This document shows positions 53,401 through 61,130 of a stretch of DNA of 64,000 nt, piece by piece. Position numbers and translations under genes: made by a program. A model generated the notes under the pieces. It was not told the origin of the DNA and did no database searches. It saw only the letters and a list, made by a program, of their open reading frames with translations. How positions within the stretch are numbered: the stretch's first letter is position 1; the number at the start of each line of letters is the position of its first letter. Source of the DNA: Moringa oleifera (Eukaryota; Streptophyta; Magnoliopsida; Brassicales; Moringaceae); the NCBI GenBank assembly GCA_021397835.1, contig JAJFZO010000263.1:1-64000 (forward strand), read 5' to 3'.

Positions 53401-56400
53401 GAGGGACAGGGACGAGGGCGCTGGCTCGCGATGGGCGCCTGTGGCCTGGCTGGCGCGCTCACCTCTGCCACCCGCTGGGCACTTGGCCCATGCCATGCCT
53501 GCTGGGGGCTGCCAGGGCTTGCCTCCCATGCCCAGGGTCCATGCGACGCGGCTCCCCTGGCTCGCTCGCTGGGCACTTAATCAAGGGACAGGGACGAGGG
53601 GGCTGGCTCACGATGGGCGCCCGTGGCCTGTCTGGCGCATCCACCGCTGCAGCACGCTGGGCACTTGGCCCATGCCGTGCCAGCTGGGGGGCTGCTGGGG
53701 CATGACTCCCATGCCCAGTGTCCCTGCAAGGCGGCTCCCCTGGCTCGATCGCTGGGCACATAGTCTTGGGACAGGGACGTGGGGGCTGGATCGCGATGGG
53801 CGCCCACGGCCTTCCTGGCGTGCCCACCGCTGCCACACGCTGGGCACTTGGCCCATGCCATGCCTGCCTGTGGCCTTCCTGGGCTTGCCTCCTGTGCCCA
53901 GGGTCCATGCGACGCTGCTCCCTGGGCTCGTTCGCTGGGCACTTAGTCAAGGGACAGGTTCGAGGGGGCTCGCTCTCCGATGGGCGCCCGTCGCCTGGCT
54001 GGCGCGTGCAACCTCTACAGCACGCTGGACACTTGGACCATGGTGTGCCTGCTGGGGGCTGCCGGGGCATGCCTGCCATGCCTGGGGTGTGTACCACGTG
54101 GCTCCCCTGGCTCACTCGCTGGGCACTTAGTTGAGGGACAGGGACGAGGGGGCTGGCTCGTGATGGGTGCCTGTGTCCTGGCTGGCGCGCCCAACGCTGC
54201 TGCACGCTGGGCACTTGGCCCATGCCTTGCCTGCTGGGAGCTGCCTGGGAATGCCTCCCATGCCCAAGGACCATGCATCACGGCTTTCCTTCCTCGCTCA
54301 CTGGGCACTATGTCGAGGGACAGGGACGAGGTGGCTAGCTCCCGATGGGCGCCCGTGGCCTGGCTGGCGCGTCCACCACTGGCGCACGCTGGGCACTTGG
54401 CCCATGCCATGCATACTGGCCTGGCTGCATGGGCATGCCTCCCGTTTCCAGGGTTCATGCGACATGGCTCCCCTGGCTCGCTCGCTGGGCACTTATTCGA
54501 GCGACAGGGATGAGGGGGCTGGCTCGCAATGGGTGCCTGTGGCCTTGCTGGCGCGCCCACCTCTACAGCACGCTGGGCACTTGGCCCATGCCATGCCTGC
54601 TGGGGGCTGCTTGGGCATGCCTCCCGTGCCCAGGGTCTGTGCGACTTGGCTCCCCTGGCTCGCTCGCTGGGCACTTTGTCGAGGGACAGGGACGAGGGGG
54701 CTGGCTCACGATGGGCGCCTGTGGCCTGGCTGGCGTGCCCACCGCTGCTGCACGCTTGGCACTTGGCCCATGCCGTGCCTGCTGGAGGCTTCCTGGGCAT
54801 GCCTCCCGTGCCCAGGGTCCACTCGACACGGCTTTCCTGGCTCGGTCGCTGGGCACTATGTCGAGGGACAGGGACGAGGTGGCTGGCTCGCGATGGGCGC
54901 CCGTGGCCTGGCTGGGGCGCCCACCGCTACCGTACGCTGACCACTTGGCCCATGCCATGCATACAGGCCTGGCTGCATGGGGATCCCTCTCGTGCCCAGG
55001 TTCCATGTGACGCGGCACCCCTGGCACGCTCGATGGGCACTTAGTCGAGGGACAGGGACGAGGGCGCTGGCTCGTGATGGGCGCCTGTGGCCTGGCTGGC
55101 GCGCCCAACGCTGCCGCACACTGGGCACTTGACCCATCCCATGTCTGCTGCGGGCTGCCTGGGATTGCCTCCCGTGCCCAGGGTCCTTGTGACGCGGCTC
55201 CCCTGGCTCGCTCACTGGGCACTTAGTCGAGGGACAGGGACGAGGGGGCTGGCTCGCGATGGGCGCCCATGGTCTGGCTGGCGCGCCCACCGTTGCCGCA
55301 CACTGGGCACTTGGCCCATGCCGTGCCTGCTGGGGGCTTCCTCGGCATGCCTCCTGTGCTCAAGGTCCATGCGACGCGGGTTTCCTGGCTCGCTCGCTAT
55401 GCACTATTTCGAGGGACAGGGACGAGGTGGCTGGCTCGCATTGGGCGCCCGTGGCATGGCTGGCGCGCCCACTGCTGCCGCACGCTGGGCACTTGGCCCA
55501 TCCTGTGCCTGCTGGGGGCTGCCTGGGCTTGCCTCCCATTCCCAGGGTCCATGCGACATGGCTCCCCTGGCTCGCTCGCTGGGCACTTAGTCGAGGGACA
55601 GGGACGAGGGGGCTGGCTCGTGATGAGCGCCCGTTGCCTGGCTGGCGCGGCCACCGCTGCTGCATGGTGGGCACTTGGCCCATGCCGTGCCTACTGGGGG
55701 CTGCCTGGGCATGCCCTCTGTGCCCAGGATCCATGCGACATGGCCCCCCTGGCTAGCTCGCTTGGCACTAAGTTGAGGGACAGGGACGAGGGGGCTGGCT
55801 CGCGATGGGCGCCCATGGCCTGGCTGGCGCGCCCACCTCTGCAGCACGCTGGGCACTTGGCCCATGCCGTGCCTGCTGGGGGCTACCTGGGCATGCCTCC
55901 CGTGCCCAGGGTCCATGCAACGCGGCTCCCCTGGCTCGCTCTCTGGGCACTATGTCGAGGGACAGGGACGAAGAGGCTGGCTCGTGTTGGGCGCCCGTGG
56001 CCTGGCTGGCGCGCCCACCGCTGCCGCATGGTGGGCACTTGGCCCATGCCGTGCCTACTGGGGGCTTCCTGGGCATGCCTCCTGTGCTCAGTGTCCGTGC
56101 GACGCGGCTCCCCTTGCCCGCTCGCTGGGCACTTAGTCGAGGGACAAGGACAAGGGGGCAGGCTCGCGATGGGCGCCTGTGGCCTGGCTGGCGCGCCCAC
56201 CTCTGCCACACGCTGGGCACTTGGCCCATGCCGTGCCTGCTGGCGGCTACCTGGGCATACCTTCCATGCCCAGGGTCCGTGTGACACAGCTCCCCTGGCT
56301 CGCTCGCTGGGCACTATGTCGAGGGACAGGGACGAGGGGGCTGGCTCGCGATGGGCGCCCGTGGCCTGGCTGGCACACCCACCGCTGCAGCATGCTGGGC

Positions 56401-56970
56401 ACTTGGCCCATGCCGTGCCTGCTGGGGGGCTGCTGGGGCATGAAACCCATGCCCAGGGTCCATGCGACGCAGCTCCCCTGGCTCAGTCGCTGGGAACATC
56501 GTCGTGGGACAGGGACGTGAGGGCTGGCTCGCGATGGGCGCCCGCGGCCTTCCTGGCATGCCCTCCGCTGCCGCACGCTGGGCACTTGACCCATGCCGTG
56601 CCTGCTGTGACCTGCCTCGGCATGCCTCCTGTGCCCAGGGTCCTTGCAACACGGCTCCCCTGTCTTGCTCGCTGGGCACTTAGTCGAGGGACAGGGACGA
56701 GGTGGCTGGCTCGCGATCGGCACCTGTGGCCTGGCTGGCGCGCCCACCTCTGCCACACGCTGGGCACTTGGCCCATGCCGTGCCTGCTGGGGGCTGCCTG
56801 GGCATGCCTTCTGTGCCCAGGGTCTGTGCGTCGCGGCTCCCCTGGCTCGCTCGCTTGGCACTAAGTCGAGGGACAGGGACGAGGGGGCTGGCTCGCGATG
56901 GGTGCCCGGGGCCTGGCTGGCGCACCCACCGCTGCAGCACGCTGGGCACTTGGCCCATGCCGTGCCTGCT

Positions 56971-56980
56971 GGGGGGCTTG
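56971..56980. other. Fusion point between 182-bp array and 18S rRNA fragment
   Basis: The last monomer reads GTGCCTGCTGGGGGG and, through a shared GGCT, passes into CTTGCTTTGAGCACTC, which is the reverse complement of the 18S text GAGTGCTCAAAGCAAG. Everything that should follow in an rRNA unit (the 3' ~1 kb of 18S, ITS1, 5.8S, ITS2, 25S) is missing at this point. Confidence 0.85.
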
Positions 56981-57415
56981 CTTTGAGCACTCTAATTTCT
57001 TCAAAGTAACAGCGCCGGAGGCATGACCCGGCCAATTAAGGCCAGGAGCGCATCGCTGGCAGTAGGGACGAGCCAACCGGTGCACACTGTAGGCGGACCG
57101 GCCGACCCATCCCAAGGTCCAACTACAAGCTTTTTAACTGCAACAACTTACATGTACGCTATTGGAGCTGGAATTACTGCAGCTGCTGGCACCAGACTTG
57201 CCCTCCAATGGATCCTTGTTAAGGGATTTATATTGTACTCCATCCAATTACTAGACTCGAATAGCCCAGTATTGTTATTTATTGTTACTACCTCCCCGTG
57301 TCAGGATTGGATAATTTGCGCGGCTGCTGCCTTCCTTGGATGTGGTAGCCGTTTCTCAGGCTCCCTCTTCGGAATCGAACCCTAATTCTCCGTCACCCGT
57401 CACCACCATAGTAGG
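56975..57415 (-). pseudogene. 18S rRNA pseudogene, internal part (about nt 345-780)
   Basis: The reverse complement carries landmark 18S text: CTACTATGGTGGTGACGGG, GATTCCGAAGAGGGAGCC, ATCCTGACACGGGGAGG, AATCCCTTAACAAGG, GTTGCAGTTAAAAAGC, CTTAATTGGCCGGGTC and TTTGAAGAAATTAGAGTGC. Invariant sites are damaged: GCAGCCGCGG is GCAGCTGCAG (57170-57186), and AAGCTCGTAG is AAGCTTGTAG (57119-57135). Most changes are C-to-T or G-to-A, often at CpG or CNG. Transcription would run leftward. The left end is the fusion to the 182-bp array and the right end is the retrotransposon insertion. It cannot give a functional small-subunit RNA. Confidence 0.95.
57411..57415. repeat. Target-site duplication GTAGG, left copy
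   Basis: Five-base direct repeat next to the LTR end; its partner is at 60164-60168. Intact 18S has a single copy at this point (...CATGGTAGGCCACTATCC on this strand). Five bases is the usual duplication size for Ty3/gypsy and Ty1/copia integrases. Confidence 0.93.
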
Positions 57416-58224
57416 TGTCACACGGTTGAGCTCTATGCTCGAATTTTCACCGAGTGATGGCACGAGTAACACCCAACTCGTCAGCCAATCCTCTACGAAT
57501 GCCCTCAATCTCAAGTGAGCTTTATGCTAGGAGCACACACCCATGCACACAAGAGAGAATGAAAGAGAGACACAAGTGTTTACGGGAACCAATCCCAACC
57601 ATTTTCACATATGAATAATGAAATACACTCTAAACGCAGCAGGACATCCCCTTCCTTTGATGACTCTGCCCGTGGGTTTATATAGCCTAAAAAACTTGGC
57701 AGTTGACACCCCCAACTGCCCTAGGATAATGGGGTTTCATCCCCACAAAACCAGTCCTGCATGCAGCTTTGACTCCAGCCCCTTGCGACAGGTGTCCCAC
57801 TCCCTCGCAAGTGCTTGGTAACCACTGGTAACTGCCGTCAACTGCTGCAAACTGCTGTAAACTGCTGGAAACCGCTGCCAGCTTCATGGGCTAAGCCCAC
57901 CAAGTGCACCCCGAGTGCCTCGTGCTCGGTTGGGTGCTCGATAAGATGCCAACGCGAGCCGTGTCTGTTTTTCTGCCAGTGTTCTGCTCACCCGCTGCCC
58001 AGGTGCCCTGCACCATGTCCAGCCCTCATGAGCCATCTCTTTATGACTCACGCATCAAGGACTCAACCGATAGCCATCGCGAGTGGGCTGCTCCCGTGAG
58101 CAGGCCCAAGCATGTGTCAACACCCGCTTGTGATGCTTCCCATGGCATCACTTGGGCTGGGGCCCCGATGAGCATCCCAAATCTTCATCGTGCCACCATG
58201 CCACTCATAGGTAAGGGGCTTACA
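57416..58224 (-). repeat. 3' LTR (809 bp)
   Basis: Aligns with 59334-60163 from TGTCACACGGTTGAGCTC to GGTAAGGGGCTTACA. In element direction it starts TGTAAGCCCC and ends TGTGACA. Its first bases supply the stop codon of the gag frame. A TATA-like CTATATAAAC (minus strand, 57676-57685) is kept. Confidence 0.95.
57800..57885. repeat. Short tandem repeat in the 3' LTR (about 10-11 bp period)
   Basis: Variants of AACTGCTGNNA are strung together (ACCACTGGTAACTGC, CAACTGCTGCAAACTGCTG, TAAACTGCTGGAAACCGC). The other LTR has 20 bp more of it, so this repeat causes most of the length difference between the LTRs. Confidence 0.7.
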
Positions 58225-59287
58225 AACCACCCCCACCAGAAGAGTGCGACGTCCTCGTCGCGACACCTTCTAGATAAGCTTTGACCTTATCTTCAAATTG
58301 CCACAAAGTTACTGCCTTCTCCCAAGTAGCATCGGCTGCTTCCTCGCCATGCCATCGTACCAAGTATTCGGTCCGTCTGTTTTTCTTACCGCCATTAGGC
58401 TTCTTGCCATCCTTTCGGCCAAAAGCCTTCTGGTTTTTCTTTCCGCCATCTTTTTTCTTCCCACCTTGTGAATTGGATGCACCAGTGTACTTATAATCCA
58501 CAAGCTTCTCTGCAGCGGCAATTGCACTTGGCAAGTCTCCCACGGCTTGCCTTCGTAACTCAGCCTGCGCCCAAGGCTGTAACCCGGATAAGAAATTGAA
58601 CATCTTATCCTCCTCCGACATATTTTTGATGTCTAGCAGCAAGGAGCTAAACTTCTTCACGTACTCTCGCACCGAACCTGAGTGCTTGAGCTTTTTGAGG
58701 GATTCCCTTGCAATCCAAGCAGTGTTGCAAGGAAGGAATTGATCCTTCAATTCCTTTTTCAACACCTCCCATGTCTCGATCTTTGGCCTCCCCGCACTAG
58801 CGTCGTCCTCCATTCGAGTTCGCCACCAGAGTTTTGCGTCTTCTTGCAAATACATGCTGGTGATTGTCACCCGCTCTTCCTCTGGGATTCGGGCAGCTTT
58901 GAAGTACTGCTCAATATCCCACAGAAAGTTCTCAAGCTCCTTGGAGTTTCGACTACCATCGAAGGACTTTGGGTCGGGGACTTTGATTTTGGATGGGCCA
59001 CCTTCCCCGTGCTTTAAGAGATTCATCACTGCCCTCTTTAGCAAGGTGAGCTCATCTCTCAAATCTCTTTCCCCTTCCCTGACCGTGTCTGTCAAAGATA
59101 CAATATCTTCCATGACAGATGCGAAGCGAACATCCACGTCCCTTCGTATTTCCACCAACACGTTCTCGGCCACCCTCAGCTGCTCTGTATGTTGTTCAGT
59201 TTGAACAGCAAGACTTACAGCATCATCCACTTGAGGAGCACCCACGAAATCCTCCAGATGGGTCAGCCTTTCCCTTATCTCGTTCAT
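58220..59287 (-). CDS. gag: Retrotransposon Gag fused to a chromodomain remnant (355 aa)
   Basis: Structural Gag of a Ty3/gypsy chromovirus-type element; Gag normally packages element RNA in cytoplasmic particles. Residues 1-90 are charged and heptad-like, probably coiled coil. Residues ~103-240 fit the retrotransposon Gag domain (PDPKSFDG, FLWDIEQYF, ITSMYLQEDAKLWW, DQFLP, VREYVKKFSSLLLDI, FLSGLQPWAQAEL). Residues 276-305 are Lys/Gly-rich. Residues ~306-342 (EYLVRWHG, then ATWEKAVTL and DKVKAYLEG) are the later part of a chromodomain, without its first strand. There is no CCHC zinc knuckle, protease or polymerase. I chose ATG at 59287, 31 bp inside the primer site; the frame stays open upstream to a non-ATG TTG at 59314. 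The stop TAA lies in the 3' LTR. The frame has no break, so recent activity in trans is plausible. Confidence 0.88.
   Translation of the reverse strand: MNEIRERLTHLEDFVGAPQVDDAVSLAVQTEQHTEQLRVAENVLVEIRRDVDVRFASVMEDIVSLTDTVREGERDLRDELTLLKRAVMNLLKHGEGGPSKIKVPDPKSFDGSRNSKELENFLWDIEQYFKAARIPEEERVTITSMYLQEDAKLWWRTRMEDDASAGRPKIETWEVLKKELKDQFLPCNTAWIARESLKKLKHSGSVREYVKKFSSLLLDIKNMSEEDKMFNFLSGLQPWAQAELRRQAVGDLPSAIAAAEKLVDYKYTGASNSQGGKKKDGGKKNQKAFGRKDGKKPNGGKKNRRTEYLVRWHGEEAADATWEKAVTLWQFEDKVKAYLEGVATRTSHSSGGGGL
58225..58241 (-). promoter_or_regulatory. Purine-rich tract (plus-strand primer) next to the 3' LTR
   Basis: On the minus strand TCTGGTGGGGGTGGTT immediately precedes the LTR start TGTAAG. 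Its position is right for the polypurine tract, although T residues interrupt it. The same bases encode the Gly-rich C-terminus of the gag frame. Confidence 0.65.
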
Positions 59288-59317
59288 CGCAACTAACCAA
59301 AGTTGCCAACACAACGA

Positions 59318-59330
59318 GGCTCTGATACCA
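59318..59330 (-). promoter_or_regulatory. Primer-binding site for initiator tRNA-Met
   Basis: The + strand reads GGCTCTGATACCA, identical to the 3' end of plant initiator tRNA-Met, so the element RNA (minus strand) reads TGGTATCAGAGCC. It is 3 bp inside the 5' LTR. This site is widely used by plant LTR retrotransposons and confirms the direction of the element. Confidence 0.93.
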
Positions 59331-59333
59331 AAT

Positions 59334-60163
59334 TGTCACACGGTTGAGCTCTACGCTCAAATTTTCACTGAGTGATGGCACGAGTAACACCCAACTCGTC
59401 AGCCAATCCGCTATGAATGCCCTCAATCTCAAGTGAGCTTTATGCTAGGAGCACACACCCACGCACACAAGAGAGAATGAAAGAGAGACACAAGTGTTTA
59501 CGGGAACCAATCCCAACCTTTTTCACATATGAATAAGGAAATACACTCTAAACGCAGCAGGACATCCCCTTCCTTTGATGACTCTGCCCGTGGGATTATA
59601 TAGCCTACAAAACTTGGCAGTTGACACCCCCAACTGCCCTAGGGTAATGGGGTTTCATCCACACAAAACCAGCCCTGCATGCAGCTTTGACTCCAGCCCC
59701 TTGCGACAAGTGTCCCACTCCCTCGCAAGTGCTTGGTAACCACTGGTAACTGCTGGTAGCCACTGGTAACTGCTGTCAACTGCTGCAAACTGCTGTAAAC
59801 TGCTGGAAACCGCTGCCAGCTTCATGGGCTAAGCCCACCAAGTGCACCCCGAGTGCTTCGTGCTCGTTTGGGTGCCCGATAAGGTGCCAACGCGAGCCCG
59901 TGTCTGTTTTTCTGCCAGTGTTCTGCTCACCCGCTGTCCAGGTGCCCTGCACCATGTCCAGCCCTCATGAGCCATCTCTTTATGACTCACGCATCAAGGA
60001 CTGGACCGATAGCCATCGCGAGTGGGCTGCTCCCGTGAGCAGGCCCAAGCATGTGTCAACACCCGCTTGTGATGCTTCCCATGGCATCACTTGGGCTGGG
60101 GCCCCGATGAGCATCCCATGTCTTCATCGTGCCATCACGCCACTTATAGGTAAGGGGCTTACA
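59334..60163 (-). repeat. 5' LTR (830 bp)
   Basis: Promoter-bearing LTR of the element. It is identical in layout to 57416-58224 but has a 20-bp gain in the CACTGGTAACTGC minisatellite (about 59750-59815) and one extra C near 59898. Ends are TGTCACAC and GGGCTTACA on the + strand. Confidence 0.95.
59594..59603 (-). promoter_or_regulatory. TATA-like box of the 5' LTR
   Basis: CTATATAATC on the minus strand, at the same place as CTATATAAAC in the other LTR. It lies about 300 bp upstream of the gag ATG, a plausible distance for the U3/R promoter. The exact start site cannot be seen. Confidence 0.6.
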
Positions 60164-60168
60164 GTAGG
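60164..60168. repeat. Target-site duplication GTAGG, right copy
   Basis: Partner of 57411-57415. Removing the element and one GTAGG rejoins the 18S text as CACCATAGTAGG followed by CAACTATCC. Confidence 0.93.
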
Positions 60169-60509
60169 CAACTATCCTACCATCGAAAGTTGATAGGGCA
60201 GAAATTTGAATGATGCGTCGCCGGCACGATGGCCTTGCGATCCGTCGAGTTATCATGAATCATCAGAGCATCATGCGAAGCCCACATCGACCTTTTATCT
60301 AATAAATGCGCCCCTTCCAGAAGTCGGGGTTTGTTGCACGTATTAGCTCTAGAATTACTACGGTTATCCGAGTAGTAGGTACCATCAAACAAACTATAAC
60401 TGATTTAATGAGCCATTCGCAGTTTCACAGTCTGAATTAGTTCATACTTACACATGCATGGCTTAATCTTTGAGACAAACATATGACTACTGGCAGGATC
60501 AACCAGGTA
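60164..60509 (-). pseudogene. 18S rRNA pseudogene, 5' part (nt 1 to ~345)
   Basis: The minus strand begins TACCTGGTTGATCCTGCCAG, the universal 5' end of eukaryotic 18S. It then runs through CATGCATGTGTAAGTATGAA, AATGGCTCATTAAATCAG, GGATAACCGTAGTAATTC, GGCGCATTTATTAGATAAAA, CATGATAACTCGACGGATCG and ACTTTCGATGGTAGGATAG. Small decay is visible: CATATGTTTGTC for CATATGCTTGTC, ACGTGCAACAAACC for the usual ACGTGCACCAAACC. The variable stretch after GATAAAAGGTC is unusual (GATGTGGGCTTCGCATGATG). The 5' end gives the exact ETS/18S boundary. The gene is interrupted at about nt 345 by the retrotransposon. Confidence 0.96.
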
Positions 60510-61130
60510 GCATCCTTCGAGATGCCACACCAACTAAGACCGAAGCGTGCCGCAAGGCTCGCTAAGGCCAAAGCTGTCGCAGTCGTCGTTCAAAATCGAT
60601 GGGACGTGGGACAAATGCTTTCGCTTGGACAGGCAGAGGCCAAGGCCACTCCTGTCGCAATACTTTTTGCACTTGAGGGGACAACCGATCTCTCGTGTGC
60701 CAAAGCAGCCGCATGCCAAAGCAAGACGTGCTTGGAGCATGAGGCCTGGCTTAGGTTTCCACCCATGCCCACGAGGGACATGGTGCAAAGACAGCCGACT
60801 CGGATCATTGAATTCCATTTGTGAAGGCACGCGACATAGGGTCCCGATGTCACCCACGAAACGCCAACGTATGGCTCGGGGTCGAGCTTGAAGCGATGTG
60901 CTAGTCGACAGTTTGATACGAGAGCATGGAGCCTGCCAACGTGCATGACTAGATCACCACTCACACTCCGCACATACAAATGGGCAGCAACAGCACCAAA
61001 CGAGCTGCAAGCCGATGAGCGAAAGGCCCATCGATCATGCAGGTCATCGAGTGCCGCCGCACCCAAGCCGCTAAGCGCGAAATTGTTTCAATAGCAAGGG
61101 ACGATTCTTCAATGGCAAGGGACCACCGAT
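60510..61130 (-). other. 5' external transcribed spacer adjoining 18S
   Basis: About 620 bp of single-copy DNA directly upstream (minus strand) of the 18S 5' end and downstream of the 326-bp repeats, so it is ETS by position. Open frames up to 158 codons overlap on both strands and have no recognisable domain. A small imperfect duplication (TTCAATAGCAAGGGACGATT, then TTCAATGGCAAGGGACC) is seen at about 61087-61123. Confidence 0.8.

Larger units (their letters stand above)
39687..56974. repeat. 182-bp GC-rich tandem repeat array, about 95 copies; probable rDNA spacer repeats
   Basis: The string CACTTAGTCGAGGGACAGGG (or CACTAAGTCGAGGGAC) recurs every 181-184 bp, for example at about 40285, 40467 and 40651. 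A typical copy contains GGCTGGCTCGCGATGGGCGC, CTGGCTGGCGCGCCCACC, GCACGCTGGGCACTTGGCCC and CATGCGACGCGGCTCCCC. Variants exist: a CATACTGGCCTGGCTGCATG form, an ACCTCTACAGCACGCTGGG form, an AAGGACGAGGTGG form and a GGGGGGCTGCTGGGGCATGA form. Its position upstream, on the minus strand, of the AT-rich tract and candidate promoter fits GC-rich spacer repeats of plant rDNA. The many long open frames are artefacts of stop-poor repeats. Confidence 0.92.
57416..60163 (-). mobile_element. Non-autonomous chromovirus-derived LTR retrotransposon (Gag-chromodomain type) inserted in 18S
   Basis: A 2748-bp element with two LTRs, an initiator-Met tRNA primer site, a purine-rich tract and one gag frame, flanked by GTAGG. 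The ends are TGTAAG...TGACA in element direction (minus strand). The internal region is only 1109 bp and lacks protease, reverse transcriptase, RNase H and integrase. The layout resembles the gag-only non-autonomous plant elements known as TR-GAG, but here the frame also keeps the C-terminal part of a chromodomain. By eye the LTRs differ at about 27 of ~808 aligned positions (~3.3%) plus a 20-bp and a 1-bp indel. Assuming a generic plant rate of 1.3e-8 per site per year, that suggests insertion roughly a million years ago. Confidence 0.95.

Noticed and set aside
55269..56864. 531-codon open frame (and others of 473, 334 and 297 codons) in the 182-bp array
   Set aside because: The translation is just the 182-bp repeat read in rotating frames. 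Many overlapping frames exist on both strands with the same character, and no domain or codon pattern suggests a gene.
59288..59314. Longer gag start beginning at 59314
   Set aside because: The codon there is TTG, not ATG, and it lies almost on the primer-binding site. The first ATG in frame is at 59287.
59318..59330. Possible tRNA gene fragment (tRNA-Met 3' end on the + strand)
   Set aside because: It is only 13 nt and lies 3 bp inside an LTR, which is the hallmark of a primer-binding site.
57416..60163. rDNA-specific R1/R2-type non-LTR element in an rRNA gene
   Set aside because: The element has LTRs, a primer site and a 5-bp target duplication. R1/R2 elements lack LTRs and sit in 28S.
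56975..60509. Functional 18S rRNA gene interrupted by an intron-like insert
   Set aside because: The insert is an LTR retrotransposon with a target duplication, the 3' 1 kb of 18S is missing, and invariant 18S bases are mutated.
60590..61066. 158-codon open frame opposite the ETS
   Set aside because: It overlaps other frames on both strands in rDNA leader sequence, has no known domain, and lies in DNA explained as ETS.
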